From Oxalobacter formigenes (GTDB taxonomy: Bacteria; Pseudomonadota; Gammaproteobacteria; Burkholderiales; Burkholderiaceae_D), in assembly GCF_027158485.1 (NCBI RefSeq), contig NZ_JAMKYJ010000004.1: a stretch of 64,000 bases of DNA. The stretch is one strand, 5' to 3'. How positions within the stretch are numbered: position 1 is the stretch's first letter; every line of letters starts with the position of its first letter. Shown here in pieces: positions 45,250 through 54,255 of this stretch. The translations under genes and the position numbers were made by a program. Under the pieces are notes generated by a model that was not told where the DNA came from, searched no databases, and saw only the letters and a list, made by a program, of their open reading frames with translations.

Positions 45250-46152
45250 ATGCCATATACAACAATTGAAGGGACAATCGGTTCCACTCCCCTGGTGGAG
45301 TTGCTCCGTTCGACGAGTGAGAATGCAAAAAGTCGCAGGAACCTTGTTCTCGGGAAATGGGAGTGTGGCAATCCATCCGGCTCCATCAAGGATCGTGTCC
45401 TTAAAACAATGATCCGCCACGCTGAAGAACGTGGCGAAATCCGGCCAGGTGACACCCTGATCGAGGCAACAGGTGGCAATACCGGAATTTCGCTGGCGAT
45501 GATGGCTGCTGCCCGTGGTTATCGCGCCATTGTGGTCATGCCGGAAAGCGCCAATTATTTCAAACAGCAAAGCATTGCAGTGTATGGCGCGAAAATTGTA
45601 TTGACGCCGAAAAGCGGTGGCATTGAATATGCGCGTGATCTTGCCGAGCAAATGGCGGCAGCCGGAGAAGGAGTATTGCTGGACCAGTTCAACAATCCGG
45701 ACAATCCTCTTTCCCATTACGAAACGACCGGCCCGGAAATATGGAGTGCGACCAAGGGAAAGATTACCCATTTCGTTTGTCCGATGGGAACGACGGGTAC
45801 GATTATGGGCGTTTCCCGCTTTCTGAAAGAAAAGAACAAAAAAATCCGGATTATCGGAGTTGAACCGGCAAACCGGGATCACATTACCGGCATGTATCAC
45901 TGGCAGGAAAATCAACGCCCGCGGTTTTACGAAAAGAAAAGGGTGGATCAGATTGAAGAAATCAGTCAGGCATGCGCAGAATACCGGGCCAGAAAAATGG
46001 CTTCTGAAGAGGGAATTTTCTGCGGGTTATCTTCTGCCTGCGCTTGCGAAGTGGCTTTGAACCTGTCTGAAACAGTCGATCAGGCCGTTATCGTTTTTAT
46101 GATGGCTGACAGGGGAAACAAGTACTTTTCTTCTGGATTCTTTCCTTTTTAA
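45250..46152 (+). CDS. cysM: Cysteine synthase B (O-acetylserine sulfhydrylase)
   Basis: PLP enzyme that makes cysteine from O-acetylserine or related substrates with sulfide or thiosulfate. The 300 residues carry the PLP-lysine motif NPSGSIKDRVLK, TGGNTGISLAMM and the phosphate-binding loop PMGTTGTIMGVSRF. The C-terminal substrate loop reads FCGLSSACACEVA, where most homologues have a Gly-Gly, so this site is slightly divergent. The start lies 2 bases past the recR stop. CysM versus CysK is inferred from the KDR motif and length. Confidence 0.88.
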   Translation: MPYTTIEGTIGSTPLVELLRSTSENAKSRRNLVLGKWECGNPSGSIKDRVLKTMIRHAEERGEIRPGDTLIEATGGNTGISLAMMAAARGYRAIVVMPESANYFKQQSIAVYGAKIVLTPKSGGIEYARDLAEQMAAAGEGVLLDQFNNPDNPLSHYETTGPEIWSATKGKITHFVCPMGTTGTIMGVSRFLKEKNKKIRIIGVEPANRDHITGMYHWQENQRPRFYEKKRVDQIEEISQACAEYRARKMASEEGIFCGLSSACACEVALNLSETVDQAVIVFMMADRGNKYFSSGFFPF

Positions 46153-46174
46153 CGGCATAAGTGCAACATAAAGA

Positions 46175-46202
46175 TTGTCATAAGCCGTTGTATCGATTAA
46201 AA
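46175..46202 (+). promoter_or_regulatory. rpsT: Weak candidate promoter for rpsT
   Basis: TTGTCA (46175-46180), a 16-base spacer and TTAAAA (46197-46202), about 75 bases before the rpsT ATG, in the gap after cysM. The -10 is poor, so this is tentative. Confidence 0.3.
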
Positions 46203-46277
46203 TCAAAGGCTAAACAGATTTTGTATTGCGAAAAAGGTTCGTAATCCAACAACTAACACAGGTTTTTAGGAAATTTT

Positions 46278-46550
46278 ATGGCTAACACAGCTCAGGCACG
46301 CAAACGTGCTCGTCAGGCAGTAAAACTGAATGCACACAATTCCAGTCAGCGTTCTGCATTGCGTACTGCAATCAAAACGGCACAAAAAGCGATTGCTGCT
46401 GGCGATAAGGAAGCAGCCGCTTCCGTTTTCAACAATACCGTTTCGGTTATCGACCGTATCGCCGACAAGAAACGTATTCACAAAAACAAGGCCGCACGTC
46501 ATAAAAGCCGTCTGGCCGCTGCATTGAAGGCAATGTCCGCTGCTGCTTGA
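46278..46550 (+). CDS. rpsT: 30S ribosomal protein S20
   Basis: Small-subunit ribosomal protein that binds 16S rRNA. The 90-residue basic protein begins MANTAQARKRARQAVKLNAHN and has the typical Ala/Lys/Arg-rich two-helix layout through IHKNKAARHKSRLAAALKAM. AGGAAA lies 5 bases before the ATG. It has a separate terminator. Confidence 0.97.
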   Translation: MANTAQARKRARQAVKLNAHNSSQRSALRTAIKTAQKAIAAGDKEAAASVFNNTVSVIDRIADKKRIHKNKAARHKSRLAAALKAMSAAA

Positions 46551-46589
46551 TTTTCAGCTGGCAACTTTCGGATTATTTGCTGTATATCA

Positions 46590-46616
46590 GGCACGCTTGT
46601 AGCAAGCGTGCCTTTT
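46590..46616 (+). terminator. Terminator after rpsT
   Basis: GGCACGCTTG, loop TAG, CAAGCGTGCC and four T residues: a perfect 10-base stem, 39 bases past the rpsT stop. It also faces the convergent kinase gene. Confidence 0.88.
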
Positions 46617-46629
46617 GTCGTTTCCGTTT

Positions 46630-47568
46630 TCAGTAGCGGTAACCGAATTCTTTTTCAAAACGGTCGGCGATTTCTTTTGCCGTCATTTTGTGGCTTTGCG
46701 GGCCAAAGTATTCGATTTTGATGGCGCCCATCAGGCTGCCAAGACGGCCGCACGTCAGCATGTCCTTGCCGTTGGTCAGGCCATAAATCAGGCCGGCACG
46801 GAAAGCATCGCCACAACCGGTGGGGTCGGCCTCTTTTGCTGCCTTGACGCAAGGTATTTCAAATTTTTCGCCATTTTCGTAAATGACCGCGCCTCTTTCA
46901 GCACAGGTCACGATAAGTGCCTTGACCTTTGAGGCGATTTCAGCCAAAGACCAGCCGCTTGCCTGAGCCAGCATTTCGCCTTCATATTCATTGACGGCCA
47001 CATAAGTGGCGATTTCAATGAAATGTCTCAGTTCTTCCTGATTGAACATGGGGAGACCCTGACCCGGATCGAAAATGAAGGGAATGCCAAGTCTGGCGCA
47101 ATCGTCAGCATTCTGGATCATGCCGTCGCGACCGTCAGGTGCGACGATAGCCAGCTGAATATTGTCTCCCGTCGTATTTTCAATCTTGTTTTCATGGGAC
47201 AAAGACATCGCGCCCGGATGGAAAGCCGTAATCTGGTTATTGTTTTTATCCGTAGTAATGAAGGCCTGGGCCGTATAGGTTCTTTTTATCGTCTTGATAT
47301 GGCGGCGGGAAATATCCTGTTCAGCGAGTCTTTCAAGATAGGGTTCGCCATCCATACCGATGGTTGCCATGATGTAAGGCGTTCCACCCAGAAGCTTGAG
47401 GTTGTAGGCAATATTGCCGGCACAGCCGCCGAATTCCCGTCTCATGCTGGGAACGAGAAAACAGACGTTGATATTGTGTAACTGGTCGGCAAGAATGGAT
47501 TCGGAAAATCGTTCCGGGAATGACATAATCGTGTCGTAAGCAAGCGACCCGCAAATTAGAGAGCTCAT
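46630..47568 (-). CDS. PfkB-family sugar/nucleoside kinase (adenosine-kinase-like)
   Basis: A 312-residue kinase of the ribokinase superfamily. N-terminal GSLAYDTIMSFPERF and GGCAGNIAYNLKLLGG are the substrate-side motifs, and DPTGCGDAFRAGLIYGL is the PfkB C-terminal signature holding the catalytic Asp. The middle region and start resemble adenosine-kinase-like proteins, but the substrate is unproven. It is the last gene of the aroQ-accBC-prmA-DUF3426 strand run. Confidence 0.87.
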   Translation of the reverse strand: MSSLICGSLAYDTIMSFPERFSESILADQLHNINVCFLVPSMRREFGGCAGNIAYNLKLLGGTPYIMATIGMDGEPYLERLAEQDISRRHIKTIKRTYTAQAFITTDKNNNQITAFHPGAMSLSHENKIENTTGDNIQLAIVAPDGRDGMIQNADDCARLGIPFIFDPGQGLPMFNQEELRHFIEIATYVAVNEYEGEMLAQASGWSLAEIASKVKALIVTCAERGAVIYENGEKFEIPCVKAAKEADPTGCGDAFRAGLIYGLTNGKDMLTCGRLGSLMGAIKIEYFGPQSHKMTAKEIADRFEKEFGYRY

Positions 47569-47587
47569 AATTTAAATAGTGTTGTGA

Positions 47588-48736
47588 TCAGGGATTATCA
47601 ATAAGGAATACCCGGCTCTTTACAGCCGAATTGTGTGTAAATTCGAAAGTCATTTTAAAAGTGATGGCTGACGTCGGGGCAAGTCCTTTTGCCGTTCCGG
47701 CTTCTTCAGGCAGATATTCTTCCGGCTGGAAAGTACGGCGCAACAAGACCTTGTTATCCGAATCCGTCAGTTCCATCACAAGCGCAGGCCAGATCTGCAA
47801 GTCCGGACTGTTATTGGTAATCGTCATATTCTGGGTATACTGATCAGCACTGTTTTCAAGCTTTTCGGGCACACCTGTTTCGATTGTCAGCGCAGGTTTC
47901 TTTATTGGGGCTTTGACAGGGCACGACAATAACTCGCATGTAGTATTAACCAGTTCTTCAGCAGGAGGCCACCAGGCCGTAATCTCTTCAGAATACCGGT
48001 AAATGCCCTGAAGTCCCAAAAATGCGAGCAATAAGAGAGTGCCGATACTCCAGAGGAATTGGGAGAAACGGGACCTTTTTTTCTTCTTGTTGACAATTTT
48101 GACCAGTTCTTCCGTCGAGGCGGGTGTTTCAACATCTTTTTTAGGCGCATCGACAATGACAGCCGGTGCGATATCGTCTTTGACGGGGTCTGTCGGCAAA
48201 AACGGCTCTTTTCTTTCGATATTGGCCGTAAACGGTATGGATTCTGCCGGTTTTGCCTCAGTATCGCCAGCTGTTGGATTCGTGGTGTCAGTAACGGAAG
48301 AATCCGGTTTGTCTTCCTCAGGTGAAGACAGATTCAGGTCAAAACTGATCGACTGAATCTGTTTCTCAAAGGATTGCCTGAGAGCGGCTTCTTGTGCACT
48401 TATTGTCTCGTTTATTGCTGTATTTTCGTCATCTTCGTTTATCTTTTCAGAAGATGGTGCCAAATTTGAAGAAAAGGTTTCTTTTGCAGGCGCTTTTCCC
48501 TGTTCCCCGGGTTTGGTTGGGGCTGAATCGCGAGAAATGAGAGCAGAAGAAACGTTTTCTGGTTTTGACAGGGCAGAGTCAGGTTCGCTATGGGAAAGAC
48601 GACCTATCAAATGGTCGATACCGTTAAACGGGTTATGGCAGACACCACAACGGACGACGCCGGAGTAGCGTTTGAGCTGTTCCTCGTTAACCTGAAAAAC
48701 CGTATTGCATTTGGGACAACGTGTAGCCAGTGACAT
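47588..48736 (-). CDS. Zinc-ribbon and DUF3426 membrane protein
   Basis: A 382-residue protein: an N-terminal MJ0042-type zinc ribbon (CPKCNTVFQVNEEQL and VRCGVCHNPF), a long disordered acidic/Pro/Ser-rich region (about 50-220), a basic patch KKKKRSRFS, one membrane helix (about 235-252) and a C-terminal DUF3426 beta domain in the periplasm (ALTIETGVPEKL, FKMTFEFTHN). This cytoplasmic-ribbon plus periplasmic-domain layout is known next to prmA in betaproteobacteria, with no firm role. ATG at 48736, 8 bases after prmA, is preferred over an upstream TTG. Confidence 0.85.
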   Translation of the reverse strand: MSLATRCPKCNTVFQVNEEQLKRYSGVVRCGVCHNPFNGIDHLIGRLSHSEPDSALSKPENVSSALISRDSAPTKPGEQGKAPAKETFSSNLAPSSEKINEDDENTAINETISAQEAALRQSFEKQIQSISFDLNLSSPEEDKPDSSVTDTTNPTAGDTEAKPAESIPFTANIERKEPFLPTDPVKDDIAPAVIVDAPKKDVETPASTEELVKIVNKKKKRSRFSQFLWSIGTLLLLAFLGLQGIYRYSEEITAWWPPAEELVNTTCELLSCPVKAPIKKPALTIETGVPEKLENSADQYTQNMTITNNSPDLQIWPALVMELTDSDNKVLLRRTFQPEEYLPEEAGTAKGLAPTSAITFKMTFEFTHNSAVKSRVFLIDNP

Positions 48737-48744
48737 GCTTGGGA

Positions 48745-49656
48745 TCAAAGCCGGTTAAGTTGGCCTGATAAAGCGACCCATCCTTCATGGCTTTTCCAGA
48801 CCGTCAAATTAATATAAGGGGCATATGCCTCGATCACATCATTGGCCTGCTCTTCGAGGATACCGGACAAAACCAGTGATCCGTTTTTTCTGATTCGTTC
48901 GGTCAGAGTTTTTGTCAGCGTCTTCAATGGGCCGGCCAGTATGTTGGCAACGACTATATCATATTGACGGTCAGGTTCAAAAGAGGGAAACTCATCCGGC
49001 AAGTGGCACGAAAAGCTGCAATGATTGCGTTCGGCATTTTCGTTCGACGTGATAATCGATTGGGGATCGATATCCACACCCGTCACGTTGCTGGCGCCGA
49101 GCTTGATGGCGGCAATCGCCAGAATGCCGGAACCGCATCCATAATCGAGCAGGGTCTGCTCTTTTTTGACGTTCTTTTCGAGCCATTCAAGACACAGTCT
49201 GGTTGTCGGGTGAGAACCCGTCCCAAATGCGAGGCCGGGGTCCAGTTCGAGAACAATCCCGCTTTGATCCGGGATTTCATGCCAGCTTGGCACAATCCAG
49301 ATTTTTTCGCCGATGTGAATCGGATCGAATTGGGACTGGGTTACGCGAACCCAGTCTTCATCCGGTACTTCCCGAAGAATAAATTCCGGAACTTCGGTTA
49401 ACTTGCACTCTTCTGCAGCCTTTTTTAATACTGCGCCGGCATTGGCGTCGGCTGGGAGCAAGGCGATGACACGACTGCGTTTCCATGCATACTCGTTCGA
49501 ATCTGCGCCGGGTTCATCGAACAGGGGCTGCTCTGCCGGTGTGCCCAGATCAGCATCTTCCACTGTAATGGACAGGGCGCCCGCATTCATGAGAGCGTCT
49601 GAAAACGCGTTCGTTATATCGAAAGCGACTTCTACAACTACTTCATTCCAGTTCAC
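48745..49656 (-). CDS. prmA: Ribosomal protein L11 methyltransferase
   Basis: AdoMet-dependent enzyme that trimethylates ribosomal protein L11. The 303 residues show an N-terminal substrate-recognition domain, a linker (DEDWVRVTQSQFDPIHIG), FGTGSHPTTRLCLEWLE and the AdoMet motif LLDYGCGSGILAIAAIKLGA, then DIVVANILAGPL. GTG at 49656 is the start. It lies between accC and the DUF3426 gene on the same strand. Confidence 0.95.
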   Translation of the reverse strand: MNWNEVVVEVAFDITNAFSDALMNAGALSITVEDADLGTPAEQPLFDEPGADSNEYAWKRSRVIALLPADANAGAVLKKAAEECKLTEVPEFILREVPDEDWVRVTQSQFDPIHIGEKIWIVPSWHEIPDQSGIVLELDPGLAFGTGSHPTTRLCLEWLEKNVKKEQTLLDYGCGSGILAIAAIKLGASNVTGVDIDPQSIITSNENAERNHCSFSCHLPDEFPSFEPDRQYDIVVANILAGPLKTLTKTLTERIRKNGSLVLSGILEEQANDVIEAYAPYINLTVWKSHEGWVALSGQLNRL

Positions 49657-49686
49657 TATAAGCTCCAGACAGATTGACCGGTTTGT

Positions 49687-51048
49687 TTATTTTTCGGTTT
49701 CCGGGAACATTTCAGCCAGTTTCTGTTCCAGATAATGAATATTGGTGCCACCCTTGATAAAGCTCGGGTCATGCATCAATTCACGATGAAGCGCCAGATT
49801 GGTCTGAATACCTTCGACCACCATTTCAGTCAAGGCAACCTGCATTCTGCGGATAGCCATATCCCGAGTCGGAGCATAGGAAATGATCTTGCCGATCATG
49901 GAGTCGTAATACGGTGGAACACGATATCCTGCATAAACGTGTGTATCCACGCGCATGCCGGGACCCCCCGGTGCATGCCATGAGGTAATTTTTCCCGGTG
50001 ACGGAATAAACGTGAAAGGATCTTCAGCATTGATGCGGCATTCAATGGCATGGCCTATCAGACGGATATCACGCTGACGGAAACTCAGTTTTTCACCGGC
50101 AGCAATGCGAATTTGTTCCTGAACGATGTCCACACCGGTAATCAATTCAGTAACCGGATGTTCGACCTGAACACGCGTATTCATTTCGATGAAATAAAAT
50201 TCACCGTTTTCGTACAGGAATTCGAATGTACCCGCGCCACGATAACCGATCTTTTTGCATGCATCGGCACAGCGTTCGCCGATACGATCGATCAGTCTGC
50301 GGGGAATATCCGGAGCTGGAGCTTCCTCGATAACCTTTTGATGTCGGCGCTGCATTGAACAGTCGCGTTCACCCAGCCAGATGGCGTTTTTATGGTCATC
50401 GGCAATCACCTGAATTTCGATATGACGCGGGTTTTCAAGGAATTTTTCCATGTAAACTTCAGGATTGCCGAAAGCGGCACCCGCTTCGGTTTTTGTCATC
50501 GTGACAGCATTCAACAGGGAGGCCTCTGTGTGAACGACACGCATTCCCCGGCCGCCGCCGCCGCCGGCAGCCTTGATGATGACAGGAAAGCCGATTCTGC
50601 GAGCAGTGGCGATAATTTCCTGTGGATCGTCCGGCAATGCGCCTTCCGAACCCGGTACGCAAGGAATACCTGCCTTGATCATGGTTTGCTTGGCGCTGAC
50701 TTTATCGCCCATTACCCTGATGGATTCCGAACGGGGGCCAATGAAAACGAAGCCGGATTTTTCAACGCGCTCGGCGAAGTCGGCGTTTTCCGAGAGGAAA
50801 CCGTAGCCCGGGTGAATTGCTTGTGCATCGGTAACTTCAGCCGCACTGATAATGGCAGGCATGTTCAGATAGCTTTGCGCCGAAGAAGCAGGTCCAATAC
50901 AAACGGATTCATCGGCAAGTTTCACGTACTTTGCTTCACGATCCGCTTCGGAATGGACAACAACGGTTTTTATGCCCAGTTCGCGGCAGGCGCGCTGGAT
51001 ACGCAGCGCAATTTCACCACGATTGGCGATAAGTATTTTTTCAAACAT
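49687..51048 (-). CDS. accC: Acetyl-CoA carboxylase, biotin carboxylase subunit
   Basis: Uses ATP and bicarbonate to carboxylate the biotin on AccB, the first half of malonyl-CoA formation. The 453 residues begin MFEKILIANRGEIALRI. They show the ATP-grasp glycine-rich loop AAGGGGGRGMRVV, LGERDCSMQRRHQK and EMNTRVQVEHPVTE. Its length equals the usual enzyme. It follows accB by 72 bases on the same strand. Confidence 0.97.
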   Translation of the reverse strand: MFEKILIANRGEIALRIQRACRELGIKTVVVHSEADREAKYVKLADESVCIGPASSAQSYLNMPAIISAAEVTDAQAIHPGYGFLSENADFAERVEKSGFVFIGPRSESIRVMGDKVSAKQTMIKAGIPCVPGSEGALPDDPQEIIATARRIGFPVIIKAAGGGGGRGMRVVHTEASLLNAVTMTKTEAGAAFGNPEVYMEKFLENPRHIEIQVIADDHKNAIWLGERDCSMQRRHQKVIEEAPAPDIPRRLIDRIGERCADACKKIGYRGAGTFEFLYENGEFYFIEMNTRVQVEHPVTELITGVDIVQEQIRIAAGEKLSFRQRDIRLIGHAIECRINAEDPFTFIPSPGKITSWHAPGGPGMRVDTHVYAGYRVPPYYDSMIGKIISYAPTRDMAIRRMQVALTEMVVEGIQTNLALHRELMHDPSFIKGGTNIHYLEQKLAEMFPETEK

Positions 51049-51120
51049 AATTTGGTGGCGATTGTTCCGTAAATCGAAAATAACGGTAAATAGAACGTAT
51101 TTGGCTCAAATTAACCGTAT

Positions 51121-51600
51121 TTAACCAATAACAAACAGCGGTTGGCCGAATTCGACAGGTTCGCCGTTTTCTACAAGAATCTGTTTGATGACACCCAAAG
51201 CTTCAGCTTCGATTTCATTCAGGAGCTTCATGGCTTCAATAATACAAAGCGTATCGCCCTGTTTGACAGGAGAACCCACTTCAACGTAAGACGGATTTCC
51301 AGGAGCAGGCGCGCTGTAGAAAGTACCGACCATTGGCGATTTAACGACATGGCCTTCCATGATGCCGCTTTCGGCTGGAACCTCGGCTGCGACAGGAGCG
51401 GCAACACCTTGAGGAATGCCAGCAGGCGCTTGCATATATTGTTGTGGCATGACGCCAGGTGCCTGCATGACGAATTGCTGACCCTGTACGGCAGAGTTTT
51501 TCGCAATGCGTACTTTGCTTTCGCCTTCTGTCACTTCAAGCTCGGCTATGTCGGATTCGGCAACGAGGTCAATCAAAGTCTTTAATTTACGTAAATCCAT
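51121..51600 (-). CDS. accB: Acetyl-CoA carboxylase, biotin carboxyl carrier protein
   Basis: Carries biotin for AccC and the carboxyltransferase. The 159-residue protein has an N-terminal dimerisation-type helix (MDLRKLKTLIDLVAESDIAELEV), an Ala/Pro/Gln-rich linker and the C-terminal biotinyl domain with the biotinylated Lys in CIIEAMKLLNEIEAE. It is second in the aroQ-accB-accC order. Confidence 0.97.
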   Translation of the reverse strand: MDLRKLKTLIDLVAESDIAELEVTEGESKVRIAKNSAVQGQQFVMQAPGVMPQQYMQAPAGIPQGVAAPVAAEVPAESGIMEGHVVKSPMVGTFYSAPAPGNPSYVEVGSPVKQGDTLCIIEAMKLLNEIEAEALGVIKQILVENGEPVEFGQPLFVIG

Positions 51601-51635
51601 ATAAATCCCGGAAAAATGCTGTTAAATGTTGGTAA

Positions 51636-52070
51636 TTAATATTTGAGTGCGTGTTCGATAGCCATACGGTATCCATCCACTCCAAAGCCGCATATTACAC
51701 CTTTTGCGACAGGAGAAAGGAAAGAATGATGACGGAAAGGCTCACGTTGATGGATGTTAGAGATGTGAACCTCATAAAAGGGAATGGCGACTCCCGACAG
51801 GGCATCTCTTAATGAAACGCTTGTATGAGTCAGTCCGCCCGGGTTAATGACAATGGCATCGATGTTTTCGGTACGGGCCTGATGAATACGATCGATCAGG
51901 TCACCTTCGTGATTGCTTTGAAAGCTGGCAAATTGTCCCCCGGCCATTTCCACCTGAGTTCTGGCGGACGCAACGATATCATCCAGAGTCGTTTTTCCAT
52001 AAACGTTCGGTTCGCGTGTGCCAAGCAGATTCAGATTCGGGCCGTTCAGCAGAAGTATGTTTTTTGCCAT
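51636..52070 (-). CDS. aroQ: 3-dehydroquinate dehydratase, type II
   Basis: Third step of the shikimate pathway. The 144-residue dodecamer-forming type has LLNGPNLNLLGTREPNVYG with the catalytic Arg and Tyr region, INPGGLTHTSVSLRDAL and the His-containing VHISNIHQREPFRHHS. It lies 35 bases before accB on the same strand, the usual order. AroE, the following enzyme of the pathway, is at 57.8 kb. Confidence 0.97.
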   Translation of the reverse strand: MAKNILLLNGPNLNLLGTREPNVYGKTTLDDIVASARTQVEMAGGQFASFQSNHEGDLIDRIHQARTENIDAIVINPGGLTHTSVSLRDALSGVAIPFYEVHISNIHQREPFRHHSFLSPVAKGVICGFGVDGYRMAIEHALKY

Positions 52071-52162
52071 GGCTTGTTAAAATTGCTTTTTTAATTGGAT
52101 TTTCAGCATTTTGCCGTCAAATGTCGTAAAGAGGCAAGGAAAAACGCCTGAAATATTAAAAA

Positions 52163-52786
52163 TTATTCATTTTCAGACGGGGTGCTTTGGGTAATTAATC
52201 GCTGCAACCCGTTAATATCTGTCCGGGAAAAATTTGCGCCGAAAAGCTTGACGGATTTGCGGATATCGTCAGATTCATATACGGATAGATGAGCAATTTC
52301 CTCGTGCCACATAAAATGTATCGTTTCGATTGTGTGACCCTTGCCACGAAAATGAGGCAATTCCGACACATCGAAATCGATGGCCTTGTTTAAAAGAAAA
52401 ATCTCGACATCTTTTACGTTATCCGTAAATAACTGTATATGAATGTCACTGTGTTCTCCTCCCGTACCATTCAGGATGGCACCGGTGATATATGGGTTGA
52501 ACTCTTCAAGTTCCTGCATTAATTTCAGTGAAAGTGTGCGTAAGTGCAACAATCGCGCCGGTTGGGAATCTGCAAGAAAAAGTTCGTTATACAGTTTGAC
52601 TTCTTTTTCGATCGACATATTGTCCGGCAGGATTTCTCCGGTAATGCGGCTGTTTCCCAGTATCTGACGGGCTGCCTTGCGTTTGGCCACTTCGTAACTG
52701 GTTCCTTCCTCTGCTATCATGCGTGCAGCAGCGATAGCGATTTCCTGTCGCAAATTGGCAATATCGATTAAACGGTTGATTGTCAT
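52163..52786 (-). CDS. Hypothetical protein with nucleotidyltransferase-like motif
   Basis: A 207-residue soluble protein I do not recognise firmly. The N-terminal half is helical (RLIDIANLRQEIAIAAARMIAEEG). The middle holds ILNGTGGEHSDIHIQLFTD, which resembles the GG-x-SD core of the nucleotidyltransferase (Pol beta) fold. Another acidic residue is expected in a later strand; the stretch FDVSELP could supply it. Similar proteins lie beside mpl in betaproteobacteria. It is divergent from mpl by 74 bases. Enzymatic function is a guess from the motif. Confidence 0.6.
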   Translation of the reverse strand: MTINRLIDIANLRQEIAIAAARMIAEEGTSYEVAKRKAARQILGNSRITGEILPDNMSIEKEVKLYNELFLADSQPARLLHLRTLSLKLMQELEEFNPYITGAILNGTGGEHSDIHIQLFTDNVKDVEIFLLNKAIDFDVSELPHFRGKGHTIETIHFMWHEEIAHLSVYESDDIRKSVKLFGANFSRTDINGLQRLITQSTPSENE

Positions 52787-52860
52787 GTTTGTGTAAATCC
52801 CGGCGAAAACACTTGCGTATCGTTTAAAATTTTCTGAACTTATTATTTGATCGAAGCATC

Positions 52861-54246
52861 ATGCATATTCATATCCTAGGTATTTGCGGAACCTTCATGG
52901 GAGGGGTCGCTGTTTTGGCAAAAGCGGCAGGGCATACAGTAACCGGTTGCGATGCGAATGTCTATCCGCCAATGAGCACGCAATTGCAGGAACAGGGTAT
53001 TGAACTGATCAATGGATACGATGAAGGCCAGATCGAATTGAAACCGGATTTGTTTGTCATTGGTAATGTCGTTTCAAGAGGCAATCCTCTAATGGAAGCC
53101 ATTTTAAATCGCGGACTGCCTTATGTTTCGGGCCCGCAATGGATCGGTGAGCATATTTTAAATGACAAATGGGTTCTTGGCGTTGCCGGTACGCATGGCA
53201 AAACGACGACGACTTCCATGCTGGCATGGATATTGGAAGATGCCGGATATTCCCCCGGTTTTCTGATTGGTGGCGTTCCATTGAATTTCGGTATTTCTGC
53301 AAGATTGCATGGTGAAAAAGAATCCTCTTTTTTTGTCATTGAGGCGGACGAATACGACACGGCCTTCTTTGATAAAAGAAGCAAGTTCGTTCACTATCGG
53401 CCAAAAACGGCCATTCTGAACAATCTCGAATACGATCATGCCGATATCTTTTCCGATATCTCCGCTATCGAAACACAATTCCATCATCTGGTCAGAACGG
53501 TGGCCGGAAATGGACGACTGATCGTCAATAACCGTGAACCGGCGCTGGAACGGGTGGTCGAACGGGGGTGCTGGAGTGAAAAAGAATGGTTCGGTGATGA
53601 AGGAAAAGACTCCTGGTCGATGGCAGAGAAAGATGATGACGATTTCGACGTGTTTTTTGACGGGCAATATCAGGGAACGGTTCATTGGGACCTGACCGGC
53701 GAGCATAACCGTTTGAATGCGCTGGCTGCCATCGCAGCAGCGCGACACGTTGGGGTACGGCCTGAACAATCCATCGATTCGCTTTCCCGATTCAAAAACG
53801 TCAAAAGGCGTATGGAATGTCGTGGAAACGTAGGCGGTATTACCGTTTATGATGACTTTGCTCATCACCCTACCGCAATTGCAACCACGATTGCCGGTTT
53901 GAAAAAGAAAACTGCCTCCGTACCCGGCCAGCGTATTCTGGCGGTACTTGAACCCCGTTCCAATACCATGAAACTCGGTGTCATGAAGCAGGCGTTGCCG
54001 CAAAGTCTGCAGGAAGCGGATATGGTCTTTGCTTATGGCGCTGATGGTGGAAAAAATGGACTTGGCTGGGATTTGGAGCAGGCGCTGTTGCCGTTGGGTG
54101 ACAGGGCCAAAGCGTTCAGTGATATTGACAGGCTTGTCGATGAAATCATTATGGCTGCGCAGCCAGGCGATCACGTTCTGGTGATGAGTAATGGTGGATT
54201 TGGTGGCATTCACCAGAAAATACTGGATAAGTTATCCGTTAAATAG
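52861..54246 (+). CDS. mpl: UDP-N-acetylmuramate:L-alanyl-gamma-D-glutamyl-meso-diaminopimelate ligase
   Basis: Murein-recycling ligase that joins released tripeptide to UDP-MurNAc. The 461 residues are of the Mur ligase family: N-terminal MHIHILGICGTFMGGVAVLAKAAGH, ATP loop GVAGTHGKTTTTSMLAW, central EADEYDTAFFDKRSKFVHYRP and DDFAHHPTAIATTI. The start and the FDKRSKF block favour Mpl over MurC. It leads a plus-strand run with the esterase and the RNB gene. Confidence 0.95.
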   Translation: MHIHILGICGTFMGGVAVLAKAAGHTVTGCDANVYPPMSTQLQEQGIELINGYDEGQIELKPDLFVIGNVVSRGNPLMEAILNRGLPYVSGPQWIGEHILNDKWVLGVAGTHGKTTTTSMLAWILEDAGYSPGFLIGGVPLNFGISARLHGEKESSFFVIEADEYDTAFFDKRSKFVHYRPKTAILNNLEYDHADIFSDISAIETQFHHLVRTVAGNGRLIVNNREPALERVVERGCWSEKEWFGDEGKDSWSMAEKDDDDFDVFFDGQYQGTVHWDLTGEHNRLNALAAIAAARHVGVRPEQSIDSLSRFKNVKRRMECRGNVGGITVYDDFAHHPTAIATTIAGLKKKTASVPGQRILAVLEPRSNTMKLGVMKQALPQSLQEADMVFAYGADGGKNGLGWDLEQALLPLGDRAKAFSDIDRLVDEIIMAAQPGDHVLVMSNGGFGGIHQKILDKLSVK

Positions 54247-54255
54247 GCAATCATC

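Noticed and set aside
53158..54213. 351-codon minus-strand open frame inside mpl
   Set aside because: Antisense shadow of Mpl, no domain recognised.
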